Source: CAYRYU01 sp964428355
Lineage (GTDB): Bacteria > Muiribacteriota > Ozemobacteria > Ozemobacterales > Ozemobacteraceae
Direction: 5' to 3'
Assembly: GCA_964428355.1 (NCBI GenBank)
Contig: CAYRYU010000012.1
Coordinates: 41,584 to 105,583, forward strand
Length of the DNA stretch: 64,000 bases
Below the pieces are notes generated by a model that saw only the letters and a list, made by a program, of their open reading frames with translations, searched no databases and was not told where the DNA came from. Position numbers and translations under genes: made by a program. Positions 33,119-42,200 of the stretch are shown piece by piece; positions within the stretch are counted from its first letter, which is position 1; the number at the start of each line of letters is the position of its first letter.

Positions 33119-34438
33119 ATGGCCCGCAAAAGGCAGAGGTTTGTTTTCATGGGTTCGGCGGCGTTCCTGTTTGCCCTGGCCGCCTTTTCCCCCGTCTGGC
33201 CATTTTCCATCGATCTGGGACTCGCGGCAGAACGCTTCCACGAAGCCGAAGCGTGTTCACTCAGAGACAACGGCAAAACCTGGGGCATCCAGTTATACGG
33301 TCCCATCCTCTTTTTCGATTCCAACCGGCGGATCGCGGCAAATCAGCCCGATAAGGCGGGTTTGTTGCAGCAATCCGGGGATATCTTCGTGGGCGAGGTT
33401 CCGGCGAATGTCCAGTTGTCCAACTCCGTCATGGAGCTGGGTGGGGTTCGCTGGGCAACCGTTTCCTGGCCATTGCCGAAAGATGAGTTCCAGAGAAACA
33501 GGCTTCTGATGCACGAATCATTCCACCGGATCCAGACCCAGCTTCCCTCATCGCCCGAACAGGGCGAGGAAAACGGGCATCTGGACACCCTGGAGGGCCG
33601 GTTCTGGCTTCTGCTGGAATTCCGCGCTCTGAAGGCCGCTTTGAAGAATGAATCCCTCCAGGCTTTGGAGGATGCGGTCGTTTTTCGGTGGAGACGTTAT
33701 GAGCTCATCCCGGGAGCGCGGAAAAACGAAACCGCCCTGGAGATGAATGAAGGGTTGGCGGAATATACCGGGTTCAAACTGGCGTCCCGCTCCGAAAAGG
33801 AACTTTTCGAAAGAGCATATTCCCAGCTATGCCAGAATCAGGAAAAGGGGAACTACGTTCGGGCATTCGCCTATTACACCGGCATGACCTATGGAATCAT
33901 CCTGGACAGAATCTCCTCGGACTGGCGGGAAAATCTTGACATGAAGAAGAACTTTTCCGACGCGGTCAAAGAGAGTCTTCTTCTCAGCATTCCCAGCGAC
34001 CTGAAGGCGGAGGCGGGGAAGCGCGCCGGGAAATACGACGGGGATTCACTCTGGATTTCCGAGTGCGAATACGATGAATGGCGGAAGAAGATGCGGAAGG
34101 AGTATATCACCCGACTCGTGGAAAACCCCGTCCTTTCGATGCCACTTACCATTGATGGGAACTTTTCCTTCGAAAACTCGACCATCTTCCCTCTCGAAAA
34201 GTACGGAGTCGTCTACAGGGTTGCCACTTTCACAGACAAATGGGGAACCCTGCGGGTGTCGAAGGGGGCGCTTCTGATCAGGGAGGGAAGTTCCGTCCGG
34301 ATTCAGGTTCCCGCGCCGGAGGATGTTCAGGACAGCCTGGTCGGCGGGGATGGCTGGTCGCTCGAACTGGTCGACCCGGCGTGGAAGTTTGTTCCCGGGC
34401 CCCGGAAAGGTGACTACTTCTTGAAACTGAGCCGCTGA
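33119..34438 (+). CDS. Secreted HExxH-type zinc peptidase, family unassigned
   Basis: 439 residues with a signal peptide (GSAAFLFALAAFSPVWPFS). The motif MHESFHRIQ contains HExxH, and EMNEGLAEYTGF about 85 residues later offers a glutamate as the third ligand (gluzincin-like arrangement). The middle is helical. The C-terminus is a beta-rich region (GVVYRVATFTDKWGTLRVSK) that could bind substrate. No known family comes to mind. ATG 33119 is chosen for its GGAGGAAAC and signal peptide; the frame is open upstream but without a ribosome site. It lies 24 bases before the M20 peptidase gene and is probably co-transcribed. Confidence 0.7.
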   Translation: MARKRQRFVFMGSAAFLFALAAFSPVWPFSIDLGLAAERFHEAEACSLRDNGKTWGIQLYGPILFFDSNRRIAANQPDKAGLLQQSGDIFVGEVPANVQLSNSVMELGGVRWATVSWPLPKDEFQRNRLLMHESFHRIQTQLPSSPEQGEENGHLDTLEGRFWLLLEFRALKAALKNESLQALEDAVVFRWRRYELIPGARKNETALEMNEGLAEYTGFKLASRSEKELFERAYSQLCQNQEKGNYVRAFAYYTGMTYGIILDRISSDWRENLDMKKNFSDAVKESLLLSIPSDLKAEAGKRAGKYDGDSLWISECEYDEWRKKMRKEYITRLVENPVLSMPLTIDGNFSFENSTIFPLEKYGVVYRVATFTDKWGTLRVSKGALLIREGSSVRIQVPAPEDVQDSLVGGDGWSLELVDPAWKFVPGPRKGDYFLKLSR

Positions 34439-34462
34439 AGGTAAGGCGTTGAGGGGTATTCC

Positions 34463-35800
34463 ATGAAAGGGTTTGGAATCAGCCTTCCCGCAGCCCGCGA
34501 GGTTGCCTGCGCCGTGCGCGAGGAAGCCCTCGGGAATCTCGGAGAGTGCATCGGCCTCCTGAAGGAAGCGATTCGTTTCGAGTCGTTCAGCGGCAAGGAA
34601 GGACCACTTGCCAGAATGATCCTGGACTTCCTGCGTAAGAATGGTATTCCAGCGTTCATCGACATCCGGGGAAGCGTCGTGGCGATTCTGGCTCCCGATG
34701 CTGTTTCCGCGACCACCCCATCTCCGGAGCCAGGGACGGACGATCGCAGGATTTGGGAAGCCCATTTCCAGGAGATCGTCAGAAAGACCGGGGAAAAAGG
34801 GATCGGAACGCTTGCATACAATGCCCACATGGACGTCGTTGAGCCTGGCGATACATCGCTCTGGAAGTTCCCCCCTTTTTCCGGAACCGTCGAGGATGGG
34901 CGTTTTTACGGTCGCGGGAGCTGCGATATGAAGGGGGCGATGGCTTCGATGGTCATGTCCCTGGTTCTCGCGAAGAGGTTGAGAGAGAGATTCCCTCTCC
35001 GGAGAACAATCCTGGGATGTTTTGTCACCGAAGAGGAGGTTGCGGAGGGTCTGGCCTTCATGGAAATCATCCGGACCGCAGGGATCAGACCCGATGCGGT
35101 TCTTCTGGGGGAACCATCCAAGATGGAGATCGCCCGCGGTCAGAGGGGAAAACTCCAGTTCAGGATCGTCGGGAGGGGAAAGCGCGTTCATTCCTCCGTT
35201 CCCGAAGAGGGGGAGAACGCAGCCTACAAGGTCGCCAAAGCGGTCTCCTGCATCGAGGAAATGGAGAGAAGGGAGTTCGCCAGGGTCGGTCCCGATCCGG
35301 CAAAGGTCCTGGGGAGATCGACATTCGTCGTTACCGCATTCCACACCGTTCCCTTCGACCGGAGCAGCGTTCCTGACCGTGCCGAAGCGGAGGTGACGGT
35401 AAGGCTCGCCGAAGGGGCCGATTTTTCGAGGGTCCGGGAAGAGCTGCGGGGAATCACGGGCTGGCCCGACGTCGAGATCGAATTGCGGGGCTACGATGGC
35501 GACTCCTATTCCGGCAGAGCCTCCGAATGGTCTTCCGAGCATCGGGCCTGGCAGTTACCGCGGGATCACGATTTCTTCCGGTTCATGGATGGGGCCTTCC
35601 ACCTAGCGCTCGAGAGGAAACCTGCCGACAAGATCTGGCCCTTCTCCACCGACGGGGTTTTCAGCGCCGGGGAGGAAAGGATTCCCACGCTTGGAATCGG
35701 TCCCGGGCGGGAAGAGGTTGCGCATCAGATCGACGAGCATGTTTCCCTGAAGGACCTCCAGGAAGCCCTGACCTTGTATACCTTCCTCCCTTTCGCCTGA
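34463..35800 (+). CDS. M20-family metallopeptidase (YgeY/ArgE/DapE-like)
   Basis: 445 residues, cytoplasmic. The two-zinc site is visible: YNAHMDVVEPGD (His, catalytic Asp), YGRGSCDMKGA (bridging Asp), VTEEEVAEG (catalytic Glu pair) and a late HQIDEHVSL (His). The lid domain follows LLGEPSKMEIARGQRGKLQF. The spacing and WPFSTDGVFSAGEERIPTLG near the end resemble YgeY-type hydrolases rather than DapE. It removes an acyl or amino-terminal group from a small substrate that cannot be named from sequence. It directly follows the HExxH secreted protein. Confidence 0.85.
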   Translation: MKGFGISLPAAREVACAVREEALGNLGECIGLLKEAIRFESFSGKEGPLARMILDFLRKNGIPAFIDIRGSVVAILAPDAVSATTPSPEPGTDDRRIWEAHFQEIVRKTGEKGIGTLAYNAHMDVVEPGDTSLWKFPPFSGTVEDGRFYGRGSCDMKGAMASMVMSLVLAKRLRERFPLRRTILGCFVTEEEVAEGLAFMEIIRTAGIRPDAVLLGEPSKMEIARGQRGKLQFRIVGRGKRVHSSVPEEGENAAYKVAKAVSCIEEMERREFARVGPDPAKVLGRSTFVVTAFHTVPFDRSSVPDRAEAEVTVRLAEGADFSRVREELRGITGWPDVEIELRGYDGDSYSGRASEWSSEHRAWQLPRDHDFFRFMDGAFHLALERKPADKIWPFSTDGVFSAGEERIPTLGIGPGREEVAHQIDEHVSLKDLQEALTLYTFLPFA

Positions 35801-35881
35801 AGTCTGAACCGGCTTCCTCTTGCCCCCTTTTGGTCACATTCCGGGGAACGCTTGCTTTGCCGGGTCTCGGTCTTCCGGGTT

Positions 35882-36511
35882 TCAGTCTTCGGGGCCGGGC
35901 CCCAGGCAGCGTTTTGCCAGATGGTCCTCGAGGTTGCGGAAGCCCCTGGATTTGGTGCGGAGGGCGAACCAGATTCCGTAGACGCGGTTGATGCGATTGA
36001 AATGCTTCTCAAAAAGTGCCTCCAGAGAGGCTGGATCTTTGGCCCGGACGTAATGCTCCGCTATGACCCTCATCAACAGTTCGTTGAACTCGATGGGTGG
36101 GTTATGGAGAAAGCGGGTGATTTCGAAGAACCCGCACTCGGAAGGGAAAAAGAGGTTCTTCCACTGGTCCGTGAATGAGGCTTCCAGGAAGGGAACGGCC
36201 GCGGAGATGTCCATCTTCCGGCGAACCGCCAGAAGCAGCATGAACAGGGCCAGATGCTGCCCCAGAGAATCCATGGTCGCGATGTTGCGGGCGATCAGGG
36301 GGAAAACCTTGCTGGTGACTCGCCTGCCACGAAACATAGCATTCAGGAGCACCGCCATATCCTCATTCGATGGCCTGGACTCGACTTCGAGAATCCGGTT
36401 CCTCGCCGCGGCGACCGCGGCTGAAGTGGGTGGAAAGGTCATCGAGATCCCGTCCGCTGTGCGATTCGTCTCGTGGGGCACCGGCCGGGCGGGCCGCTTT
36501 GTTGTTGCCAT
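35882..36511 (-). CDS. Helical protein of unknown function
   Basis: 209 residues, soluble, mostly helical (FPLIARNIATMDSLGQHLAL, LLLAVRRKMDISAAVPFLEA). No motif or family is recognised. The N-terminus is basic (MATTKRPARPV). No Shine-Dalgarno precedes ATG 36511, but TAGACT lies about 8 bases upstream, so the message may be leaderless. It is convergent with the M20 gene 81 bases away. Confidence 0.55.
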   Translation of the reverse strand: MATTKRPARPVPHETNRTADGISMTFPPTSAAVAAARNRILEVESRPSNEDMAVLLNAMFRGRRVTSKVFPLIARNIATMDSLGQHLALFMLLLAVRRKMDISAAVPFLEASFTDQWKNLFFPSECGFFEITRFLHNPPIEFNELLMRVIAEHYVRAKDPASLEALFEKHFNRINRVYGIWFALRTKSRGFRNLEDHLAKRCLGPGPED

Positions 36512-36596
36512 GGAGGCAGTCTACCAGATCGGGAATGCCTGGTGGGAAGGTTTCTTGGATCCTGGGTGCCCGAGTCTATTCCTCGGAGCTGTCGTC

Positions 36597-36680
36597 CACG
36601 GATGGCGACGTGTCGGGGACGCCTGAGTCCCGTTTTCGCCCGGTTGGGAGCGCCTCAGCCGGCAAAGCTTATCGGGATCT
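36597..36680 (+). repeat. Dispersed repeat, copy 2 (GGATGGCGACGTGT family)
   Basis: Shares GGATGGCGACGTGT, GTCCCGTTTTCGCCCGG and AAGCTT.TCGGGA.CT with 17145-17200. It overlaps the last codons of the B-box-like gene, whose C-terminal tail may therefore be repeat-derived. Confidence 0.5.
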
Positions 36681-37109
36681 GTTGGGCTCCGCGGGGTTCC
36701 TCTTTCCTCGTTGGCGCCTTTTGGCGGCTTTTTCCCGGTAGTTCCCATTGGTCGTGTTTCCCGGGCGAAAAAACAGATCGAGGAGGCCAAGAAAAACAGC
36801 GGACACGAAAGAGGGCCGTCCGAAAATCGTGCCAAACCCCGCCTCCAAAAGGGATGCGATCAGACCTTGGGCGGCTTCGTCCTTCCCGTTCTTTCGAAGC
36901 TCTGCGCCATACTTCCGAAGCTCCGTGTCCCGGTGGTATTCCTGGTCCTTCGCCCCGATTCTTTTCTGGCAGCCAGAGGAAGTGCAGTATTGATAGTCTC
37001 CCACGATCTCGAGACATTCAGAGCAGAACTTCTGCCGGCAGACCCGGCAAAAACCCGTTGCCTCACGGTCCGGGTGATTTGGGCAGGAGGGAGAGGAAAA
37101 CCACCCCAT
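36669..37109 (-). CDS. Small protein with B-box-like zinc finger
   Basis: 146 residues. The N-terminal zinc-binding part has CPNHPDREATGFCRVCRQKF then CSECLEIVGDYQYC, i.e. paired Cys/His ligands of the B-box/DUF-type finger found in many bacterial membrane-associated proteins. A helical linker rich in charged residues follows, then a hydrophobic stretch (FVSAVFLGLLDLFFRPG) that may touch or cross the membrane, and a basic tail (KAAKRRQRGKRN). Its function is unknown. The end overlaps a dispersed repeat. Confidence 0.65.
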   Translation of the reverse strand: MGWFSSPSCPNHPDREATGFCRVCRQKFCSECLEIVGDYQYCTSSGCQKRIGAKDQEYHRDTELRKYGAELRKNGKDEAAQGLIASLLEAGFGTIFGRPSFVSAVFLGLLDLFFRPGNTTNGNYREKAAKRRQRGKRNPAEPNRSR

Positions 37110-37238
37110 CGGGAACCTCGTTGCATTGACTTCGGTTTTCTGGCTTAGGACGGGAGGCAGCCCATGGCCTGGGCTCGGGACAGGGGGAAGCGGGAAATGT
37201 CACAAGGAACTCTGGAATCCCGTATCGCGTCCCCCGAA

Positions 37239-39044
37239 CTAGACCAGCCCGGCCTTTTTCAAGTCGTCGCGGAGAATGCCATACTCGACTTTCGAGCGAT
37301 GGCGGAGATCCATGGGAATATCGGGGTGGAAGATCACCTGATCCACCGGGATCTCGTTCTTGGCCATTACCCGGCGGATCTCTGCCTCCCGTTCCGCGCA
37401 GAGCTTCTTGTCCTTGATTTCGGCGGTGTCTTTCGGCGCGACAACACAGACGGTCTTCTCCCCGAGCTTCTGGTCGGGAACCCCCAGATAGGCCGCCAGC
37501 CTGGTGTAGGATTGGCGCTTCAGCACGACTTCCGCCTGGACGGGGAAGAGATACTTCCCGTCGCGCTCGATGACGTTGTGGATACGACCGACGATCCAGA
37601 CATTCCCCTTCTCGTCGAGACGTCCGAGGTCGCCCGTCCTGTGCCACACGATGTCGTGGTGGTCGCGTATCTTCGACTTCTTGAAAGCTTCGGGGTCGTT
37701 GTAATAGGCCCGGCAGACATGTTCACCGGCGACCAACAATTCGCCGACGTTTCCCCGGGGAACCTCGAGGTCGGCCCACTGTTTGTCGGAAGCGACCTCG
37801 ATCGGGCCTCGTACGATCTTGATGAACTTGAACTTCAGGCCTTCGGCGAAGTGTCCCACGTTGACCCCGGCGTCGACCAGCTCGGGATCCTTCTCGGAGA
37901 CGCTGCGCTGGGCGAGCATCTCCTTGCCCGTGATGTGTGTCATCGGCTCGGCCTCGGTGGAGCCGTACATCACGACGAGGTCCGAGTTCGGTGCGATCTT
38001 GGTGAACTCCGCCACTACATCGCGCGAAACGGCGGCCCCGCCGGCGGCGACACGACGCAATCCGGGAAGGGTCTCGCCCTTCTCGAGACAATACTTGTTC
38101 AACCCGTTGAGCAACGACGGGTTCAGCGTGAGGGTGGTCAGCCCCTCCCCCTTGATTTGCGTGAAGAGGACATACGGATCATTGGCGGCCGGCTCCGCCA
38201 CGTTGATGGCAGGCAGAACGGTGGTGACACCCGCCGCGAGATTGTTCAACGAGAAGATCGGAAAGACGGGAAGGTCCTTGTCGCTCTCCGAATACGGCAA
38301 ACAGGCGTCGATGGCGTAATGCTGGGCGGCGAGGAATCTGTGTGAACGGTCAGCCCCCTTGGGTGTCCCCGAAGAACCCGTGGTGAACGTGATGAGCGCG
38401 GTGTGCTCCTGCCCCACCGGGACCGGCTCCGCGACCTCGGGGGTTTTGAGAAGATCTTCGAAGCGGGCAGTCCAGGTTTGGGTGCAGGGCCCCATGTTGA
38501 TCTTCATCGGAATGGCTTCGAGGGCGGGTTTCCCCTTCCCCATCGAAAAACCGCGCTCTCCCGACAGCCAGACCTTGGGTTTGCAGAGATCGGCAACGTA
38601 TTCGAGCTGGTCGGCCCGGGCGAATGAATCCAGGAAAATGCACGTGGCTCCCAACATCTGGAACGCGAACATCCCCGCGTAGAGCCAGGGAATCATGGGG
38701 ACATAAACCAGCGCGCGATCGCCCTTTTCCACTCCGAGCTTCTTGTAACCCGCAGCCACATGGACGACCATGTCGTGGACGTCCTTATAGGTGAAGGGGT
38801 CGTGCGTCAGCGTCCGGGCGAAAGGGTTGTAGTCGAACCAGATCTTGTTCTTCGTGTTGACCCACTTCATGCAGACTCTGTCCGGATGCTTCTCGAAATG
38901 CTCCTGGAGGAAACAGAAACAGTTGTTCCGCAAGCTTTCTTTCCCGATGTCGTAACCGATCTTTGGAAGCACCACTTTCGACTCCTTACCGGCCGGTTTT
39001 CCGCTTGTCACCCGACCGCGTTCTCTTTTGGACTTTTGGCCCAT
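37239..39044 (-). CDS. AMP-dependent synthetase / acyl-CoA ligase-like enzyme
   Basis: 601 residues of the ANL superfamily, which adenylates a carboxylic acid and usually makes its CoA thioester. The phosphate loop TFTTGSSGTPKGADRSHRFL is intact; further motifs are VMYGSTEAEPM (A5), HRTGDLGRLDEKGNVWIVGR (A7-A8) and a late ...RSKVEYGILRDDL carrying the C-terminal lysine region. FAFQMLGATCIFLDSF resembles long-chain ligases and OleC-type enzymes, so the substrate may be a fatty or beta-hydroxy acid, but this is a guess. ATG 39044 has only a weak ribosome site. It is divergent from the helicase gene by 184 bases. Confidence 0.85.
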   Translation of the reverse strand: MGQKSKRERGRVTSGKPAGKESKVVLPKIGYDIGKESLRNNCFCFLQEHFEKHPDRVCMKWVNTKNKIWFDYNPFARTLTHDPFTYKDVHDMVVHVAAGYKKLGVEKGDRALVYVPMIPWLYAGMFAFQMLGATCIFLDSFARADQLEYVADLCKPKVWLSGERGFSMGKGKPALEAIPMKINMGPCTQTWTARFEDLLKTPEVAEPVPVGQEHTALITFTTGSSGTPKGADRSHRFLAAQHYAIDACLPYSESDKDLPVFPIFSLNNLAAGVTTVLPAINVAEPAANDPYVLFTQIKGEGLTTLTLNPSLLNGLNKYCLEKGETLPGLRRVAAGGAAVSRDVVAEFTKIAPNSDLVVMYGSTEAEPMTHITGKEMLAQRSVSEKDPELVDAGVNVGHFAEGLKFKFIKIVRGPIEVASDKQWADLEVPRGNVGELLVAGEHVCRAYYNDPEAFKKSKIRDHHDIVWHRTGDLGRLDEKGNVWIVGRIHNVIERDGKYLFPVQAEVVLKRQSYTRLAAYLGVPDQKLGEKTVCVVAPKDTAEIKDKKLCAEREAEIRRVMAKNEIPVDQVIFHPDIPMDLRHRSKVEYGILRDDLKKAGLV

Positions 39045-39228
39045 CACCGATGAAATTCGAAATGTACAAACGAAGGATACCACCCCTCCTCTTCTCGAAC
39101 AAGAAGAGCTTCGAAGAGCTTCGAACGAGCGAAACATCTGCTACTGCGGGTTCGGTCGATTCCCTCTTCCCTTGGAGTGGGCAAATCGCGTAGTATTTGA
39201 AAAATTTTTCCGGGAAGGGGATAAAAGG

Positions 39229-42200
39229 TTGCCAGGAAAACGGTCGGCCTGCGGAGAAATCAGTTCGGGAGCCGCTGTCGGGGCACAAGGGACGGTTCGG
39301 CAGGCGATCGCGGCAATCGACCTGGAGATCCATCCGGAGTCCGAACGACTGCTCTCCGTGGGAGCCTGCCTGGGTGGAACATCACTGAGACGCGAGATCG
39401 GGGGGGACGATCCCCTCGAGCTTCTCCGGGAACTCGACTCCTTCTGTGAACCAGCGTCGCTCCTTCTCGGGCACAACCTGGTGGCACACGACCACGCGTG
39501 GCTGGCGCGACATGCCCCCTGGATGCGCCTTCATCGCCTTCCCCGCGTCGATACCCTGTTCCTGGCTCCACTGGCCTTCCCCAGGCATCCATATCACAAG
39601 CTCTACAAGGGGTACAAGCCGAGTCCGGCATCCCGGAACGATCCGCTTCGGGACGCTGCGGCCACTCTCGACTTCTTCGTGGAGGAACGGGCCGCGCTCA
39701 TGAAGGATCCTCTTCTTCCGGTCCATCTTGCCCTGATTTCCGGTTCCGAAGGCTATTCCGGTTGCATCCCCGGCCTGAAGGACCTGGTCGCGGCAATCCC
39801 CGCGCGGACCGAGCTTCCCCGGAGCCTGGCCCCCGTTCTTGCCGGCCGGATGTGCGAAGTTGCACTGGCAAGTCTTCCGAAGCTCCTCGACACCTACGAC
39901 GGAGCCGCCCTTGCACTGGCGTTGGCCTGGCTGGCGACAGCCGACGAGAAGTCGCGGCTCGCCCCCTGGGTGGTTTACGCGTTCCCTGAAGCGGTGTTGT
40001 TCCTGCGCAGAGCACGAGAGGAGAGCATGTGCGGGAGCTGTGCCTACTGTCGGGAATTTCACGAACCCGCCCACGCCCTGAAAAGGTTCTTCGGGTTCGA
40101 TGCCTTCCGCCCCATCTCAGATGCGCCGCGGTTGACGCAACAGGACGTTGCGGAAGCCCTCTTGCGTGGGGAGGATCTCCTCGTCATACTCTCCACGGGG
40201 GGTGGAAAGTCCCTCTGTTACCAGCTTCCAGGACTGATGCTCGCCCGGCGGCGAAACCTGCTCACCCTGGTCATTTCCCCTTTGCAGTCGCTGATGAAGG
40301 ACCAGGTCGATTCGCTTCGGAATCGCGGGCTTCTGGACGCGGGGACGCTCAACGGGATGCAGACCGTTCTGGAACGCATGGAAACGATCGAAGGGATCGC
40401 CCTGGGCTCGGTCAACCTGCTCTTCGTCGCTCCCGAGCAGATGCGGAACGAGAACTTCTGCCGGATCCTCCAACAGCGTGAACTCGGGCTGGTCGTCATC
40501 GACGAGGCCCACTGCCTTTCAAAATGGGGCCACGATTTCCGGCCCGATTACCTCTACATATGCAAGTTTCTGCGTCTCGTGCTCGGAGAGGGACGGGCTT
40601 TCCCCCCCATCGCCTGCTTCACGGCCACCGCCAAGAAGGACGTTGCGACGGAGATCCGGGAGTTCTTCCGCCGCGAGGGGGGCAGGGACCTTCGGGTGGT
40701 TCAGGGGGGGCTCGACCGGCCCAACCTGAGGTTCTCGGTCAAGGTCGTGGAACTGTCCGAGAAGAATCCGATCATCCTCGACATCCTCGCCAACATCGGG
40801 GAGGGTGCCGCCCTCGTCTTCACCGCAACCCGGAACCGGGCGCAGGAGCTGGCGGAATTTTTGAAACGACGCGGCTTCCGGGCCGACTTCTTCCACGCCG
40901 GTCTCCCGGCGGAGCAGAAGCGTGAGGTCCAGCAGGATTTCCTCGAGGGCAAGCTTCGCGTCATCACAGCCACAAACGCCTTCGGCATGGGAATCGACAA
41001 GCCCGATGTCCGCGCGGTCATCCACGCCGATGTCCCTGGGTCTCTCGAGAGCTACCTCCAGGAGGCGGGGCGTGCCGGGCGTGACGGGCAGGACGCGGAG
41101 TGTCACCTGCTTTTCTGCCAGGCTGACCTCGAAGACCAGTTCCGGCTCACGTCCCGAAGCCGGATCACCTTCGGCGACCTTCTCGGCATCTTCCGCGGCG
41201 TGAAGCAGCTTGCCCTGGGCAAGCGGAAGGGCCGCGATTCCAATCGACCCGCCCCAAGCCGAACGACAGAAACCACGGGGGAGAAGGCCCCCCCGCGAGT
41301 TCCCCGTTCCGGGCCCGGGGAAGCGCCCGGCCCGGGGGGTCTTTCGGGAAGCACTTTCCCGGCTGATCGTCAGCCCCTTTCCAAGGTGGTGAAGACCACC
41401 GGGGAGATCCTGCGGGAGGAGGGAACGGATACGGAAACCTTTGATGCCGCAGATGAGATGGCCGACACGAAGGTGAAGATCGCCCTTTCCTGGCTGGAGA
41501 AGGTCCAGGTTCTGGAGCGAACCTGGAACCGCACCTCAGTCATCCAGGCAAAACCCAGCCTTCCGGGCCTCGAAGAGTCCATGGCAAGGATCCACACACT
41601 CGAGCTGCCGGGAACCACCCGCAGGGAATGGGGCCAGATCCTGAACTTCCTTTTCCAGAGCCACCAGCAGGATCTGTTCAACACCGACATGCTCTCGGAT
41701 CTCTTCGGGCGGGAAGGGGAAGCGATCCAGAAGACCTTCCGGCAGATGAGGCATGCGGGCCTGATAGACTGCAATCTCCTCTTTTCCGCCATCCTCTGCA
41801 ATGTCCCCGGAAACCAACGCAATGCCAGGGACCGTTGGCTTCGGGCCGCCAAGCTCGAGAGGCACCTCCAGGACTTTCTTTCGGAGGTTGAACCCGATGA
41901 GAACAACAGCATCATGCTTCACGCCCGGGGGGTGGCAACGCTTCTCAAGGACCGGGCCGGAATTCCCGACGCCATCCAGGAGGACGTCCGCCTCATCCTC
42001 CAGGCCTGGCAAGGGGACGGAACCGTCCTTTTCCGGGCTCATGGATTCGAACTTTTCAACCTGAGCTATGCTATGACCCTTCGGGAGGTCCAGGTCGCCT
42101 CCCACCGACGCCTTCTCGCCGGGGAGATGATTTTGCGCCATCTTCTGGCCCTGGCGAAGCCGCGTGGCCTCCAGTGCCGGGTCTCTTTTTCACAGAACGA

